Positions 26,726 to 36,021 of a stretch of 64,000 nt of DNA are shown here, piece after piece. The translations under genes and the position numbers were made by a program. The stretch comes from Flavobacterium sp. CBA20B-1 (GTDB lineage: Bacteria; Bacteroidota; Bacteroidia; Flavobacteriales; Flavobacteriaceae). Under the pieces are notes generated by a model. The model was not told the DNA's origin, searched no databases, and saw nothing but the letters and a program-made list of their open reading frames with translations. The stretch is from assembly GCF_028473145.1 (NCBI RefSeq), contig NZ_CP092370.1, positions 558,001-622,000 on the forward strand, given 5' to 3'. The first letter of the stretch is position 1, and the number at the start of each line of letters is the position of its first letter.

Positions 26726-27931
26726 TTAATCATTAATTTCTATAAATGGATAATTGCCCAAGCGTGGTGCTAATTCTTTGGTTTTGTATGCCAACTGTGA
26801 ATTATGGTTATTGAAACAAATAATGGTTATTGTGTCTTTGCGCAAAGTTACATACGAGGTTCTGTTGCCTCGCCACCAACCATTGTGAAAAGTGTAAAGA
26901 TTGCCTCCATTTTTAGGTTCAATCATTCGAATAGCTAAACCATAGTTATTTTCACCTGCTTTTTCGTAGGAATAACCTTTGTACATTTGCTCTTTCAGTA
27001 TTTTGCTTAAAAAAGCGTCTGAATACAAGGCTTTGTCCAGTTTTAACATATCGCGGGCAGTTGTATAAATATTTTTGTCGCCATACGTTCCATCTAAATA
27101 ATCCCAACGCATTATTTGATTGTTTGCGTAATATGATTGAGTGAGGTTATACTTGTTTTCTAAATTCTCCAAAACAAAAGTATTGTTCATTTTTAAGGGT
27201 TCTAAAACCAATTCTTTCATTGCATTTTGAAATGATTTTTCGGTGATTTTTTCAACAATCAAAGCCAAAATCACATAGTTGGTATTGGAATATGTAAACC
27301 GAGTGTTGGGACGAAAATCAAGTTTAATCGCTTTAGTAGTCAATAAATTAAGAACATCTGTATTGGTTAAAGTCACCTTATTATTCCAAACGCCTGCTTT
27401 TGAAGTAAAATGTCCGTAATAAGGTAAGCCTGAACGATGATTTAAAAGTAACCGAACCGTGATGTCTTCATAAGGAAAATTAGGTAAAATGCTTTGCACT
27501 TTTTGGTCTAACGATAGTTTACCTTTTTGAATCAATCGCAACACAGTAACACCTGTAAAAACTTTACCTACCGATGCAACATGCATGGGAGTAGAGTCGT
27601 TTATTTTTTCTTTTTTCTGATAATTTGCGTATCCTTGATAATCTTCAAAAATTATTTGACCGTTTTTTGCTACAAGAAATTGCCCCCAAAAGCCACCGCG
27701 ATTAATTCGATTGTTATAAAAATCTTCGATAATTTCTCGGGTTTCTAATTTATATTTAGGAGTAACAGGGTTAAACTTTACACTATAAGGGTCGTCGTTA
27801 GAGATTAATTTATTTTTTTCTTTATAAAGTTCACTTCTTTTTTGTATAACTTGTGCGATATCAAAATTTTTATCACACGATGTGGTAAAAAAACCACCCA
27901 CAATAAGAAGCGGTACAAAAAATTTTTTCAT
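26726..27931 (-). CDS. Serine hydrolase lipoprotein, class-C beta-lactamase/DD-peptidase-like
   Basis: A 401-residue lipoprotein (lipobox TTSC, Cys19). The beta-lactamase-like fold is marked by the SxxK motif S120-V-G-K123, the YSN triad at 214-216 and HNGWWRG near the C-terminus in place of the KTG motif. Family members include esterases, DD-peptidases and peptidases, so resistance should not be assumed. It is the first gene before the S41 peptidase and has a TATATTTG promoter box upstream, divergent from menB. Confidence 0.82.
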   Translation of the reverse strand: MKKFFVPLLIVGGFFTTSCDKNFDIAQVIQKRSELYKEKNKLISNDDPYSVKFNPVTPKYKLETREIIEDFYNNRINRGGFWGQFLVAKNGQIIFEDYQGYANYQKKEKINDSTPMHVASVGKVFTGVTVLRLIQKGKLSLDQKVQSILPNFPYEDITVRLLLNHRSGLPYYGHFTSKAGVWNNKVTLTNTDVLNLLTTKAIKLDFRPNTRFTYSNTNYVILALIVEKITEKSFQNAMKELVLEPLKMNNTFVLENLENKYNLTQSYYANNQIMRWDYLDGTYGDKNIYTTARDMLKLDKALYSDAFLSKILKEQMYKGYSYEKAGENNYGLAIRMIEPKNGGNLYTFHNGWWRGNRTSYVTLRKDTITIICFNNHNSQLAYKTKELAPRLGNYPFIEIND

Positions 27932-27954
27932 GGTATATACTTGCTATAAGTAAG

Positions 27955-27962
27955 CAAATATA
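27955..27962 (-). promoter_or_regulatory. -7 promoter box for the serine hydrolase/S41 operon
   Basis: TATATTTG on the minus strand matches TAnnTTTG, 23 bases before the ATG at 27931. A TTTT sits 19 bases further upstream in the -33 position. Confidence 0.5.
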
Positions 27963-28023
27963 AAAGTTTTACTAAATTTTTAAAACACTTAATGGTGTTT
28001 AATTTTATAAAAAGTAAAAAATG

Positions 28024-28031
28024 TATCTTTG
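28024..28031 (+). promoter_or_regulatory. -7 promoter box for menB
   Basis: TATCTTTG matches the Bacteroidota -7 consensus, 19 bases before the menB ATG. The -33 element is weak (GTTT about 23 bases upstream). Confidence 0.55.
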
Positions 28032-28050
28032 AAAGATAAAAAGATATAAT

Positions 28051-28890
28051 ATGGAGAAAATTAATTGGCAAACAGCCATAGAATTTGAAGATATAACTTA
28101 TAAAAAATGTGACGGCGTTGCTCGAATTGCCTTCAACAGACCAGAAGTTCGCAATGCTTTTCGCCCAAAAACTACCGCTGAATTATTAAAAGCTTTTCAT
28201 GATGCACATGAAGACACTTCAATTGGGGTGATTTTACTTTCGTCTGAAGGTCCTTCTCCTAAAGATGGTGTATATTCTTTCTGCAGCGGAGGCGATCAAA
28301 AAGCGCGTGGCTATCAAGGATATGTGGGTGAAGATGGTTATCACCGCCTGAATATTTTAGAAGTGCAGCGCTTAATTCGTTTTACACCAAAAGCAGTTAT
28401 TGCTGTTGTTAATGGTTGGGCTGTGGGTGGCGGTCATTCATTACACGTTGTTTGCGACTTAACATTGGCCAGTAAAGAACACGCTATTTTTAAACAAACC
28501 GATGCAGATGTTACAAGTTTTGACGGTGGGTATGGTTCGGCATATTTAGCCAAAATGGTGGGTCAGAAGAAAGCGCGTGAAATTTTCTTTTTAGGAAGAA
28601 ACTATTCTGCCCAAGATGCGTATGATATGGGAATGGTGAACGCTGTGGTTCCGCATGACGAATTAGAGCAAACTGCATATCAATGGGCACAAGAAATTTT
28701 AGAAAAATCGCCCATTTCTATAAAAATGCTCAAATTTGCTATGAATTTAACCGACGATGGAATGGTTGGTCAACAAGTTTTTGCGGGTGAAGCAACACGC
28801 TTGGCCTATATGAGCGACGAAGCTATTGAAGGCCGAAATGCATTTTTAGAGAAGCGAAAGCCTAATTTTGAAAAGAAATATATTCCTTAA
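28051..28890 (+). CDS. menB: 1,4-dihydroxy-2-naphthoyl-CoA synthase
   Basis: A crotonase-fold enzyme that cyclises O-succinylbenzoyl-CoA in menaquinone synthesis. The 279 residues are full length. Signatures are RPEVRNAFRPKT, FCSGGDQKARG (oxyanion-hole region), NGWAVGGGHSLHVVCDLTLA, the FKQTDADVTSFDGGYGSAYL active-site segment and RRGRNY-like FFLGRNYSAQDAYDMGMVN, all specific to MenB rather than generic enoyl-CoA hydratases. It is alone on the plus strand with its own promoter and terminator; no other men genes are nearby. Confidence 0.95.
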   Translation: MEKINWQTAIEFEDITYKKCDGVARIAFNRPEVRNAFRPKTTAELLKAFHDAHEDTSIGVILLSSEGPSPKDGVYSFCSGGDQKARGYQGYVGEDGYHRLNILEVQRLIRFTPKAVIAVVNGWAVGGGHSLHVVCDLTLASKEHAIFKQTDADVTSFDGGYGSAYLAKMVGQKKAREIFFLGRNYSAQDAYDMGMVNAVVPHDELEQTAYQWAQEILEKSPISIKMLKFAMNLTDDGMVGQQVFAGEATRLAYMSDEAIEGRNAFLEKRKPNFEKKYIP

Positions 28891-28910
28891 AAATAAACAA
28901 ATAGTTTATA

Positions 28911-28943
28911 AAAAAGGAAGGTTTTAAAAGCCTTCCTTTTTTT
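28911..28943. terminator. Terminator between menB and the convergent YncE-like gene
   Basis: AAAAAGGAAGG and CCTTCCTTTTTTT form the stem around a 9-base loop, with a T-tract on the plus strand after menB. The A-run on the other side gives a T-tract for minus-strand transcripts too. Confidence 0.85.
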
Positions 28944-29023
28944 GTGGTTATTAAAAACATTATCATCAAAGACTAACAGCCTTAATGATCGTTTTAGTCA
29001 AATTTAAAAAACCAAAAATTTTC

Positions 29024-30037
29024 TTAGAACTTATAAAATCCGTTTGTTCCAACACCAGCTGTAAATTCTTTAATAATCGATCCGTCTTCTTTATAAATCA
29101 CAATTTTAGCATTATCTGTAAAACCTTTTGCATCAGATGTAAAAATAGTTCCGTTCAAAACATTAAATCCGTAAAAAACAGAATATTCATCACCAGCGGC
29201 CACATCAAATAATTTTGTACTAGAGGAGGTTAACGAATTATTCATTTTATAAACACCTGTGCCGGCTGTGTAATATACATTGCTTCCTTCTGCAACAATA
29301 TTGCGCGCAATGGGTTGTTCTAAAACTTTTGTTGATGCAATGCTGGTGTTGTTAACAATAGAAATGCTAGTGGTGGTATCATTTGCGCTTAAAGCATATA
29401 CGTTTTGCCCGTTTGTTGAGATACCAACAATGGCTTTTTCAAACGCAATATCCACCGTATTGGTATCATTTTCAGGATTAATCACCTCAATTGCCATTCC
29501 GCCACTATAAAAACCATTGGCAGCATAAATATAGTTGTTTGCTACCGCAATTTGTTCTGCAGTATGGTTCAGTGCAATGCTTTTTATAAAAGCAAATGTT
29601 TCTGCATTATAAACATTCACTTTAGCGTCAACCAAACTCGTTACATATAATTTATTGTTTTTAACAACAGCAAATCGGGGAGAAGTAACGTTTTCAGAGA
29701 TTGTATAAACCGATTTGAATGTTTTTTTATTTACTACTTCAATCGTGTTTGAATTGTTCACAACTATGTACACATATTTATCGGTAACCACCATGTGTTG
29801 GGCAACATCTCCTAATGAGCGGGCGTTCGACGTTTGAAAAATATCGTTTGCAACAGTGCTTAAACCACCATTTATATGCGATACAGAGGCATTTCCTCCA
29901 TTAAAATTTCCTTCGTTCGATACAAAAAATCCGTCTAAATATTTTTCATCAGGATTAGGAGTAACTGAATTATCGTCTGAATTGCTACAGCTATACAATA
30001 AGGTAACAGCAAATAACGGAGCTAAAATTTTTTTCAT
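29024..30037 (-). CDS. YncE/DUF5074-like beta-propeller surface lipoprotein
   Basis: A 337-residue lipoprotein (lipobox LYSC, Cys17, followed by Ser/Asp-rich residues). Repeated units such as KYVYIVVNNSNTIEVVNKKT, KLYVTSLVDAKVNVYNAETF and NYIYAANGFYSGGMAIEVIN form a YVTN-type propeller. In flavobacteria such proteins accompany riboswitch-controlled corrinoid receptors, and I infer a substrate-binding or receptor-assisting role. It starts 3 bases after the TonB receptor stop codon, so it shares that transcript and its B12 control. Confidence 0.8.
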   Translation of the reverse strand: MKKILAPLFAVTLLYSCSNSDDNSVTPNPDEKYLDGFFVSNEGNFNGGNASVSHINGGLSTVANDIFQTSNARSLGDVAQHMVVTDKYVYIVVNNSNTIEVVNKKTFKSVYTISENVTSPRFAVVKNNKLYVTSLVDAKVNVYNAETFAFIKSIALNHTAEQIAVANNYIYAANGFYSGGMAIEVINPENDTNTVDIAFEKAIVGISTNGQNVYALSANDTTTSISIVNNTSIASTKVLEQPIARNIVAEGSNVYYTAGTGVYKMNNSLTSSSTKLFDVAAGDEYSVFYGFNVLNGTIFTSDAKGFTDNAKIVIYKEDGSIIKEFTAGVGTNGFYKF

Positions 30038-30040
30038 TTT

Positions 30041-31882
30041 TTAAAACTTTTTTATTAATTGTAGATGAATGTTTCTGCCGGGCATCACTCGTTCGGGCAT
30101 ATTGGTGTAAACCGTATTGGCAGCATTTTTTATTTTTAGATTGATATAAAACGGGTTGTTTTTTAGATTGAGTTTTTGCTGAAAATCTACATCAATGATT
30201 CCATAAGAATTCAAAGCCGATGCTGCTGTGTTTGATGCAGTGGTATAGATTTTTCCTACATATAAAAACGACGGACTCATACTAAAATTCCGATATTTAT
30301 AAATCAATTGCGCATTCAATTTATGCAATGGCGTATAGGTCAACTGTTTTTTTGTAGTTTGATCGATAGATTGGGTGTATCCATAATTGGCTTGCAATTC
30401 CACCACATGATGCGCCCATTTTTTCTGGAAGTTTGCAAAAAAATCCATTCCAAAAACGCGTACTTCGTTCACATTATTGGCTTCCCAAAAACCGCTGTTT
30501 GTAGGAATCCATCGAATCATATCTTTAATAGAAATAGTATATGCCGAAACATTCAGACGCATGTTTTTAAAGGTAAAGTTTTGATTGACATCGAATTGCA
30601 AACTGGTTTCAGGGTTCAAATTCAAGTTTCCACCCGGTTGCCAATATAAATCATTAAATGTGGGTATGCGATAATTTCTAGATGTATTTATTTTTAACTG
30701 ATAAAACGGTGAATTGTAATAAAACCCTGCAGAAAACAAAAACGGATTGCTGTAATCTTTTGCCATTTCGTTTTTAGCACCTGCTTCCATTCCAAAGCGG
30801 TCTGTAAACTCATAATTTCCCAAAACACTTACTGCAAAAATTTCTTGTGTAGAAAAGGGCAAGCTCGAATTTTGTCCTTCGCCTGTTGTTTTTTGGTATT
30901 CAACAAAGCCCGATAGTTTAAAATGTTGCAAAACATTATAAAAGCTTTCATTTTTAAAGTACAGCGTATTCGCTTTTCCGCCCGTTTTGCTGTTGGTGGG
31001 CAATTGGTCAAAATAGGTGTATGATTCGTTCAACACAGCCGCATAAAAAGTGTTTAAAAAGGTATTCGTTTTAAAATGCCACTTCAATAAATTGCGGTAA
31101 TTGTTGTTTTGATATTTTGTTTTGGTTTGAAATGGGGTGAGCAATGCAAAGTGACGGTCGTCATTATAAGTTGTGGAATAAAAAGACAAGGTGTTTTTTC
31201 GATTGATTTTATAAGCCGTTTCCAGTCCAAAGTTGGTATTGTAAAATTGACCGTTAATGTTGTTGCGATTTTTACCAATCCATTCGTAATCATTATCGCT
31301 TTTATTGTAACCAAAATGAGCATTGACTGCAAATTTATCAAAACCTGTTGTTATTTTATAATGAATGCCTTGGGTATTAAAACTACCGTAGTGCAACTGC
31401 AGCTCATTTTCAGTTTTGCGGTTAAATTGCAATTGATTGTTTAAATGAATCGTTCCGCCAATAGCGCTGCTTCCATACAAAACGCTTCCACCACCTGCTT
31501 TAACCACAATGTTGTCGTAACTTTTAAAAGCGGTAGCATTAAAATCAGATTGCCCTAACAAAGCCGAATTAACTCTAATTCCGTTCCACAAAACACTTGT
31601 TTGCTGGGCAGTGGTTCCTCTAAAAGCAGGCGAACTCACCATTCCATAACCACTTTCTTTAAAATAAATGGTAGTGTTTTTTTGCAGAAAATCAGTAAAC
31701 GTTCCGATGCTGTTTTCTATAAGCGAATCGTTTAAAACGACAAGGTTTTGGGATTTTGATTGTGCAGAAATTTTGGTTTTTTCAATAACCAATTCATCTA
31801 ATTCAATAGGAGCAGTGTTTTGTGAAAAAGCCACAAAACTTATAAAACACGCTGCCAATGAATGAAAAAATCTATTGCTCAT
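30041..31882 (-). CDS. TonB-dependent receptor, BtuB-like (corrinoid uptake)
   Basis: A 613-residue outer-membrane receptor with signal peptide (to about residue 21, ending FVAFSQ), a TonB-box-like start (LDELVIEKTKI), a plug domain with GGGSVLYGSSAIGGTIHL, and a 22-strand barrel ending in an aromatic-rich strand (PGRNIHLQLIKKF). The length matches BtuB (about 600) rather than larger SusC or siderophore receptors. The cobalamin riboswitch immediately upstream makes corrinoids the likely cargo. It is the first gene of the operon with the propeller lipoprotein. Confidence 0.88.
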   Translation of the reverse strand: MSNRFFHSLAACFISFVAFSQNTAPIELDELVIEKTKISAQSKSQNLVVLNDSLIENSIGTFTDFLQKNTTIYFKESGYGMVSSPAFRGTTAQQTSVLWNGIRVNSALLGQSDFNATAFKSYDNIVVKAGGGSVLYGSSAIGGTIHLNNQLQFNRKTENELQLHYGSFNTQGIHYKITTGFDKFAVNAHFGYNKSDNDYEWIGKNRNNINGQFYNTNFGLETAYKINRKNTLSFYSTTYNDDRHFALLTPFQTKTKYQNNNYRNLLKWHFKTNTFLNTFYAAVLNESYTYFDQLPTNSKTGGKANTLYFKNESFYNVLQHFKLSGFVEYQKTTGEGQNSSLPFSTQEIFAVSVLGNYEFTDRFGMEAGAKNEMAKDYSNPFLFSAGFYYNSPFYQLKINTSRNYRIPTFNDLYWQPGGNLNLNPETSLQFDVNQNFTFKNMRLNVSAYTISIKDMIRWIPTNSGFWEANNVNEVRVFGMDFFANFQKKWAHHVVELQANYGYTQSIDQTTKKQLTYTPLHKLNAQLIYKYRNFSMSPSFLYVGKIYTTASNTAASALNSYGIIDVDFQQKLNLKNNPFYINLKIKNAANTVYTNMPERVMPGRNIHLQLIKKF

Positions 31883-31924
31883 TTGTTAACCTTTTTTCCC
31901 GAAGGTATAATCAATTAGTATTCA

Positions 31925-32097
31925 TTAGGCAGGTCTCCTGGCTTGCATCTTGTTTTCGCCTTCCCAAAAAAAATCAGTGGCACAGATAAAAACAAGTATT
32001 TACAGTAGTAAACGAAGCTTACAGTTGCGGGAACAGCATAGGAATTGAAAAAATCGCACCTATTTCCCTTTTCATGCATCTAAAATGCAACCTAAAA
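31925..32097 (-). promoter_or_regulatory. Cobalamin riboswitch upstream of the TonB receptor
   Basis: On the minus strand the order of conserved blocks is textbook: AAAGGGAA with AATAGGTGC, CTGTTCCCGCAACTGTAAGC (32019-32037 region), GCCACTG (31975-31981), GGGAAGGCG, and the closing B12 box GCAAGCCAGGAGACCTGCC (31928-31946). It occupies nearly the whole leader between promoter and ATG. A short ACCTT/AAGGT hairpin at 31889-31906 may belong to the expression platform. Adenosylcobalamin binding is expected to lower expression of the receptor and propeller genes. Confidence 0.95.
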
Positions 32098-32102
32098 CGT
32101 TG

Positions 32103-32133
32103 CAAATGTACTCTATTTTATCAATAATGCAAA
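32103..32133 (-). promoter_or_regulatory. Bacteroidota-type promoter of the B12-receptor operon
   Basis: On the minus strand TTTG (32130-32133) and TACATTTG (32103-32110) are separated by exactly 19 bases, a full match to the primary sigma consensus. Transcription should start near 32097, at the 5' edge of the riboswitch. Confidence 0.8.
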
Positions 32134-32218
32134 TTAATTTTTTTTAAAACAGATTGTCACAACAAAAACTACATGGTTTGTAAAACAAGTTCTACAAGAA
32201 AAATTAAGAATTAAAAAT

Positions 32219-32226
32219 TATCTTTG
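32219..32226 (+). promoter_or_regulatory. -7 promoter box at the head of the plus-strand array
   Basis: TATCTTTG matches TAnnTTTG and lies 50 bases before the DUF4261 ATG. No clear TTTG is found 19 bases upstream, so the call rests on the -7 box alone. Confidence 0.45.
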
Positions 32227-32276
32227 AAGAGATACTTTAGATATTGTATCAAAGTAATTAAAAATAATATGCACTT

Positions 32277-33074
32277 ATGGGATTTTTCGACAAGTTTAAA
32301 ATGAAAAAAGAAAACGAAACACCACAGAAAGAAAGCCCTCTTTTGCTTTCGATGCCGATGTTTAATTCCGATGAAAGGTATTCGCTCTATCAAATTATTG
32401 ATGATTTACAAAATTATTGGAAACTGAATATTTCCGAAGTTTCGGGCGATGATTCATTGGCAACTTTCAAGATTGAAAATGAAACGGTTGCTGTTGCAAT
32501 AATGCCTGTTCCCGTTCCAAAAAGTGATTTAGAGCCTATTTATGGATTTAATTATCTATGGAAAAACGCTGCTGAAGAAGTGTCTAATCATACCAATCAC
32601 GCAATTGTTTCCGTTTTGGCAAGCGAGACCAATCAGGTGGAACGATTCAAAATTTTAACAAAAGTCAATGCTTCTATTCTAAGAACAACGAGTAATTCCA
32701 TTGGAATTTACCAAGGAACACAAACCCTTTTGCTTCCGAAAAATTTGTATCTCGATTTTGCAGATTTCTTGAATCAAGATATGTTACCGTTGCAATTGTG
32801 GATTTATATAGGAATTATCAACGAAGAAAACCACAGCAGTATTTACACCTACGGAATGAAAGAATTCGGGAAAACAGAAATCGAAATCCTGAAAAGTCCG
32901 ATGAAAGGAGGTGATTTGTATGAGTTTCTATTGACGGTTTTGAGTTATATTATAGAATCCGATGTTACCCTAAAAAATGGCGAAACAATTGGGTTTACAG
33001 CAGAACAAAAAATTAAAATCACCCAATCAAAAGGAATTTATTTGGATGATGAAACCTTGAAATTTGAAATGTAA
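32277..33074 (+). CDS. DUF4261 domain-containing protein
   Basis: A 265-residue soluble protein without signal peptide; the start MGFFDKFKMKKE is basic and amphipathic. The pattern VAVAIMPVPVPKSDLEP, the WKNAAEEVSNHTNHAIVSVL segment and the QLWIYIGIINEENHSSIYTYG part fit DUF4261. Members turn up in gene neighbourhoods of secreted toxins and immunity proteins; the biochemical role is unknown. It opens the 29-kb plus-strand array and lies 30 bases before the next gene. Confidence 0.75.
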   Translation: MGFFDKFKMKKENETPQKESPLLLSMPMFNSDERYSLYQIIDDLQNYWKLNISEVSGDDSLATFKIENETVAVAIMPVPVPKSDLEPIYGFNYLWKNAAEEVSNHTNHAIVSVLASETNQVERFKILTKVNASILRTTSNSIGIYQGTQTLLLPKNLYLDFADFLNQDMLPLQLWIYIGIINEENHSSIYTYGMKEFGKTEIEILKSPMKGGDLYEFLLTVLSYIIESDVTLKNGETIGFTAEQKIKITQSKGIYLDDETLKFEM

Positions 33075-33103
33075 ATTACCAATCCATTAAAACACATCAA
33101 CAA

Positions 33104-34069
33104 ATGAAAAAAAACACCATTCTCGGCTTGCTTTTTACCGCAGCATTTTCGTTCAGCGGTTTTTCGCAAAATAAGTATCAGGTCAATACTTCAGGAACCA
33201 ACGTGAAAGAAAAATCGTCGGAAAAATGGATGGAACCCATTCGTTACAACACGCTGAAACCTGGACTGCGTTTTATGATCTTGGAAATGGTTCCAAGTAC
33301 ACCCAATGAATTGAGTTTTAAAACCAAAACCGGAGAAAAAATATCAGCAAAAGATTTTGAAAACGAAATTTTCATCTATAAAAATTCGAAAGAAGTTCCT
33401 GATAAATATGGTTATGATAAAACGCTTTATTACTTTGAAAACAAAGGAAAGGAGTATTATCTGGAAGAACTAAAAACTGACAACGAAGAAAAAATCGTGA
33501 ATTGGGATGCTTCTTCTGTCGTTTGGCTAGATGAAATTGATGCCGTGCAAAAAAAACTAGAAGGAAAATCTGTTTGGCTCAATGCTGACAGATGGGGTTA
33601 TGAGCTGAATGGCAAAAAATCGTACATGCACAATCCGGAACGTTTTGCAAAAATAAAAGTATTGAAAGTAGGAGTAGGAATGTATTCTAATTATCCTGTT
33701 CGGGTTTTGTTTGAAAATGAATCCGATGGAAAGCACTATTTTATAGACGGTTGTGTGAGCGGAACTTTGGGTTCGTGTTTTTCGAGTGCGAATCTTCAGC
33801 AGTTATTTTTATTTGAAAATCCAGAAAAAATCTATCCAAACGTATCAAAAGATTTCTGGAGCGCTATTAAAAATCGACAAATAAAAAAAGGAATGAGCGA
33901 AGAAGAATGTACTCTAAGTTTAGGAAAACCAAGTAGTAAAGATGCTTATCAAAACGAGAAAGGCACTTTTAAGATACTGTTTTATGAGGCTACTATGTAT
34001 CGAAGAATATACACTCAAATCCTTTTAAAAGACAATAAAGTTACGGAGATGAATGAATATGAAAATTAA
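33104..34069 (+). CDS. Secreted protein with BamE/SmpA-like C-terminus
   Basis: A 321-residue protein with signal peptide MKKNTILGLLFTAAFSFSGF and cleavage before SQNKYQ. The middle part is not recognised. The last 70 residues (AIKNRQIKKGMSEEECTLSL, then LGKPSSKD, then KVTEMNEY) follow the BamE/SmpA scheme of a helix with GMs..E, an LGKP turn and three strands. That fold is common in periplasmic proteins that bind other envelope proteins. Function is unknown. Confidence 0.6.
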   Translation: MKKNTILGLLFTAAFSFSGFSQNKYQVNTSGTNVKEKSSEKWMEPIRYNTLKPGLRFMILEMVPSTPNELSFKTKTGEKISAKDFENEIFIYKNSKEVPDKYGYDKTLYYFENKGKEYYLEELKTDNEEKIVNWDASSVVWLDEIDAVQKKLEGKSVWLNADRWGYELNGKKSYMHNPERFAKIKVLKVGVGMYSNYPVRVLFENESDGKHYFIDGCVSGTLGSCFSSANLQQLFLFENPEKIYPNVSKDFWSAIKNRQIKKGMSEEECTLSLGKPSSKDAYQNEKGTFKILFYEATMYRRIYTQILLKDNKVTEMNEYEN

Positions 34070-34116
34070 TAATTGTAGTCTTAGTTTATTTCATTTTTAA
34101 CAGAGATATTATTGAA

Positions 34117-36021
34117 ATGTATAATTGGCTTTATAGAATTACTTTATTGTGTTTTATTGCTGTATTAATCAGTAGCTGCAATAAAAACAAAAATCAAAAT
34201 ACAAATCAACAACAGCTTACAAATAAAACGTATTTTAAAAAAATTGCTGCGTTAGATTGTATTCCTTTCAATAATAAAAAAGATAGTATAAAATTATATT
34301 TACAAGATTTTCAGTCCAAAGAAAGTCAAAATACAAACATATACTATTTGTTAAAAACCAAATGGTTTCGTGCAGAAAACAATGCCGATAGCACCCTTTT
34401 ATATTTTAATAAAATAAAAGAAAACAACAAAGATATTGATATGAATATTTTGAAGTTTCTTGAAGAAATTTCAATGGATTATCAACCATTTGGAGGTGTT
34501 TCTTATGATAAATCTGCAAAAATTCTTCAACATATTCAACTTGCAGAACAACATAATAGTATGTTCACATTTTTACTTTACAAAGCTCTAGCAGAAGCTT
34601 ATTATCAAAATAATATACAAAAAGAATCATCTTACTATAACGATTTATGGTTTCAAAACAATCCTAACAAAAATTCCGTTTGGGTAAAAGATAATTATTA
34701 CTCAAACAAGTTTGTTATTGCTTACCAAATGGAAAATATAGATTCCATGAAATTTTACATAAATAAAATTAAAGAAGTTACCCATGATTTAAACAACGAC
34801 CGAATTCATGCAAAGCTGCAAAATTATGAAGCACAATACTATTATTTTAAACAAGACTATAAAAGCGCTTTAGAAAGCAGCAAAAAATATTTTGAGTATT
34901 ATAAAAATAATAAAAAATTAAGTTATGAAAATTATCACAACTTGGCGGTTGCTTTTTTAGATAACAATAATTTAGACTCTGCTTTAGTTTATTTTAAAAA
35001 GGCTTATAAAATAGGTAAGGCAGAAGGAGAAGATATTTATGGAGAAAATCACTTTAGAATGCTAGCAGAAGTTTATGACAAGCAAGGTGATTATAAAAAT
35101 GCTAGTATCGCAAAAGATTCTATGCGCAAACACTATTATGCTTATCAAGAAAAAATTCAAAACACTAAACTCGATGAACTAAAAATACAATACGAAACCG
35201 AAAAAAAAGAAACAGCCATCAAAACTTTAGAATCAACCAATGCTTCAAATCAAAAAATTATTTCTCAACAAAAATGGATTTTAGCGGCTTCGGGCCTAGC
35301 TTTTTTATTGGTGGTTTTGTTTATGTTCAACTATTATAGGCAACGTGTATTGTCCGAAAAAAACAAACAACTAGTTTTAGAAAATAAAAAACTTCATCTT
35401 GAACAAAAGTTTAGGCAAATGCAACTCAATCCTCATTTTATTTTCAATGCAGTTTCTAATCTTCAAGGACTTATTAGCAGCGGAAACAAGCGTATAGCCA
35501 ATGAATATTTGGTAGCTTTTTCTAAATTAATGCGAAATGTGTTGGAACATAACAGATTGGATTTTATTAGTTTAGACCAAGAAATTGAAACAGTACAAAA
35601 TTATCTCAAATTACAACAAATTCGCTACGATAATAAATTTGAATATACTATTGAAACCAATCAATTAGACACCCAAGCTATTGCAGTGCCGCCCATGCTT
35701 TTGCAACCTTTTGTAGAAAACGCGATTGAGCACGGCTTCAAAAACATTTCCTACAAAGGTGTAATCACTATCTCTTTTATCGAAAACAACAATCAGTTAA
35801 TGATTCTAATCAAAGACAATGGCAAGGGAATGAACAACACAACTGAATTTAATCAGCACAAAAAATCGCTTTCAAAAATTATAATTCAAGAACGAATTGA
35901 TATTTTATTCAACCAAAAAAATAAACAAAGCTATATAGATATTGTATCTGAAAATCAAAAAGATAATACGGGTATTCTGGTTAAAATCGCAATACCATTA
36001 TTAGAAACTGAAAGCGTATGA
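34117..36021 (+). CDS. TPR-containing sensor histidine kinase, LytS/YpdA type
   Basis: A 634-residue membrane sensor. An N-terminal lipoprotein-like signal (lipobox ISSC, Cys21) is followed by a periplasmic helical TPR region (about 35-350), a coiled coil, one membrane helix (about 387-408) and the cytoplasmic His_kinase domain. The phosphoacceptor His440 lies in QLNPHFIFNAVSNLQG. The ATP-binding N box is FVENAIEHGFKN, with DNGKGMNN after it. It overlaps the response-regulator gene by 4 bases (ATGA), so the pair is cotranscribed. The signal sensed is unknown. Its place inside the array suggests it monitors the envelope and may control array genes. Confidence 0.9.
   Translation: MYNWLYRITLLCFIAVLISSCNKNKNQNTNQQQLTNKTYFKKIAALDCIPFNNKKDSIKLYLQDFQSKESQNTNIYYLLKTKWFRAENNADSTLLYFNKIKENNKDIDMNILKFLEEISMDYQPFGGVSYDKSAKILQHIQLAEQHNSMFTFLLYKALAEAYYQNNIQKESSYYNDLWFQNNPNKNSVWVKDNYYSNKFVIAYQMENIDSMKFYINKIKEVTHDLNNDRIHAKLQNYEAQYYYFKQDYKSALESSKKYFEYYKNNKKLSYENYHNLAVAFLDNNNLDSALVYFKKAYKIGKAEGEDIYGENHFRMLAEVYDKQGDYKNASIAKDSMRKHYYAYQEKIQNTKLDELKIQYETEKKETAIKTLESTNASNQKIISQQKWILAASGLAFLLVVLFMFNYYRQRVLSEKNKQLVLENKKLHLEQKFRQMQLNPHFIFNAVSNLQGLISSGNKRIANEYLVAFSKLMRNVLEHNRLDFISLDQEIETVQNYLKLQQIRYDNKFEYTIETNQLDTQAIAVPPMLLQPFVENAIEHGFKNISYKGVITISFIENNNQLMILIKDNGKGMNNTTEFNQHKKSLSKIIIQERIDILFNQKNKQSYIDIVSENQKDNTGILVKIAIPLLETESV

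Noticed and set aside
26726..27931. Calling the serine hydrolase a beta-lactamase resistance gene
   Set aside because: SxxK and YSN occur in many non-resistance esterases and peptidases, and the third motif is HNG rather than KTG.
32231..32256. Interleaved short inverted repeats GATAC/GTATC and TACTTT/AAAGTA before the DUF4261 gene
   Set aside because: The arms are 5-6 bases in very AT-rich DNA; such pairs are expected by chance, although an operator cannot be excluded.
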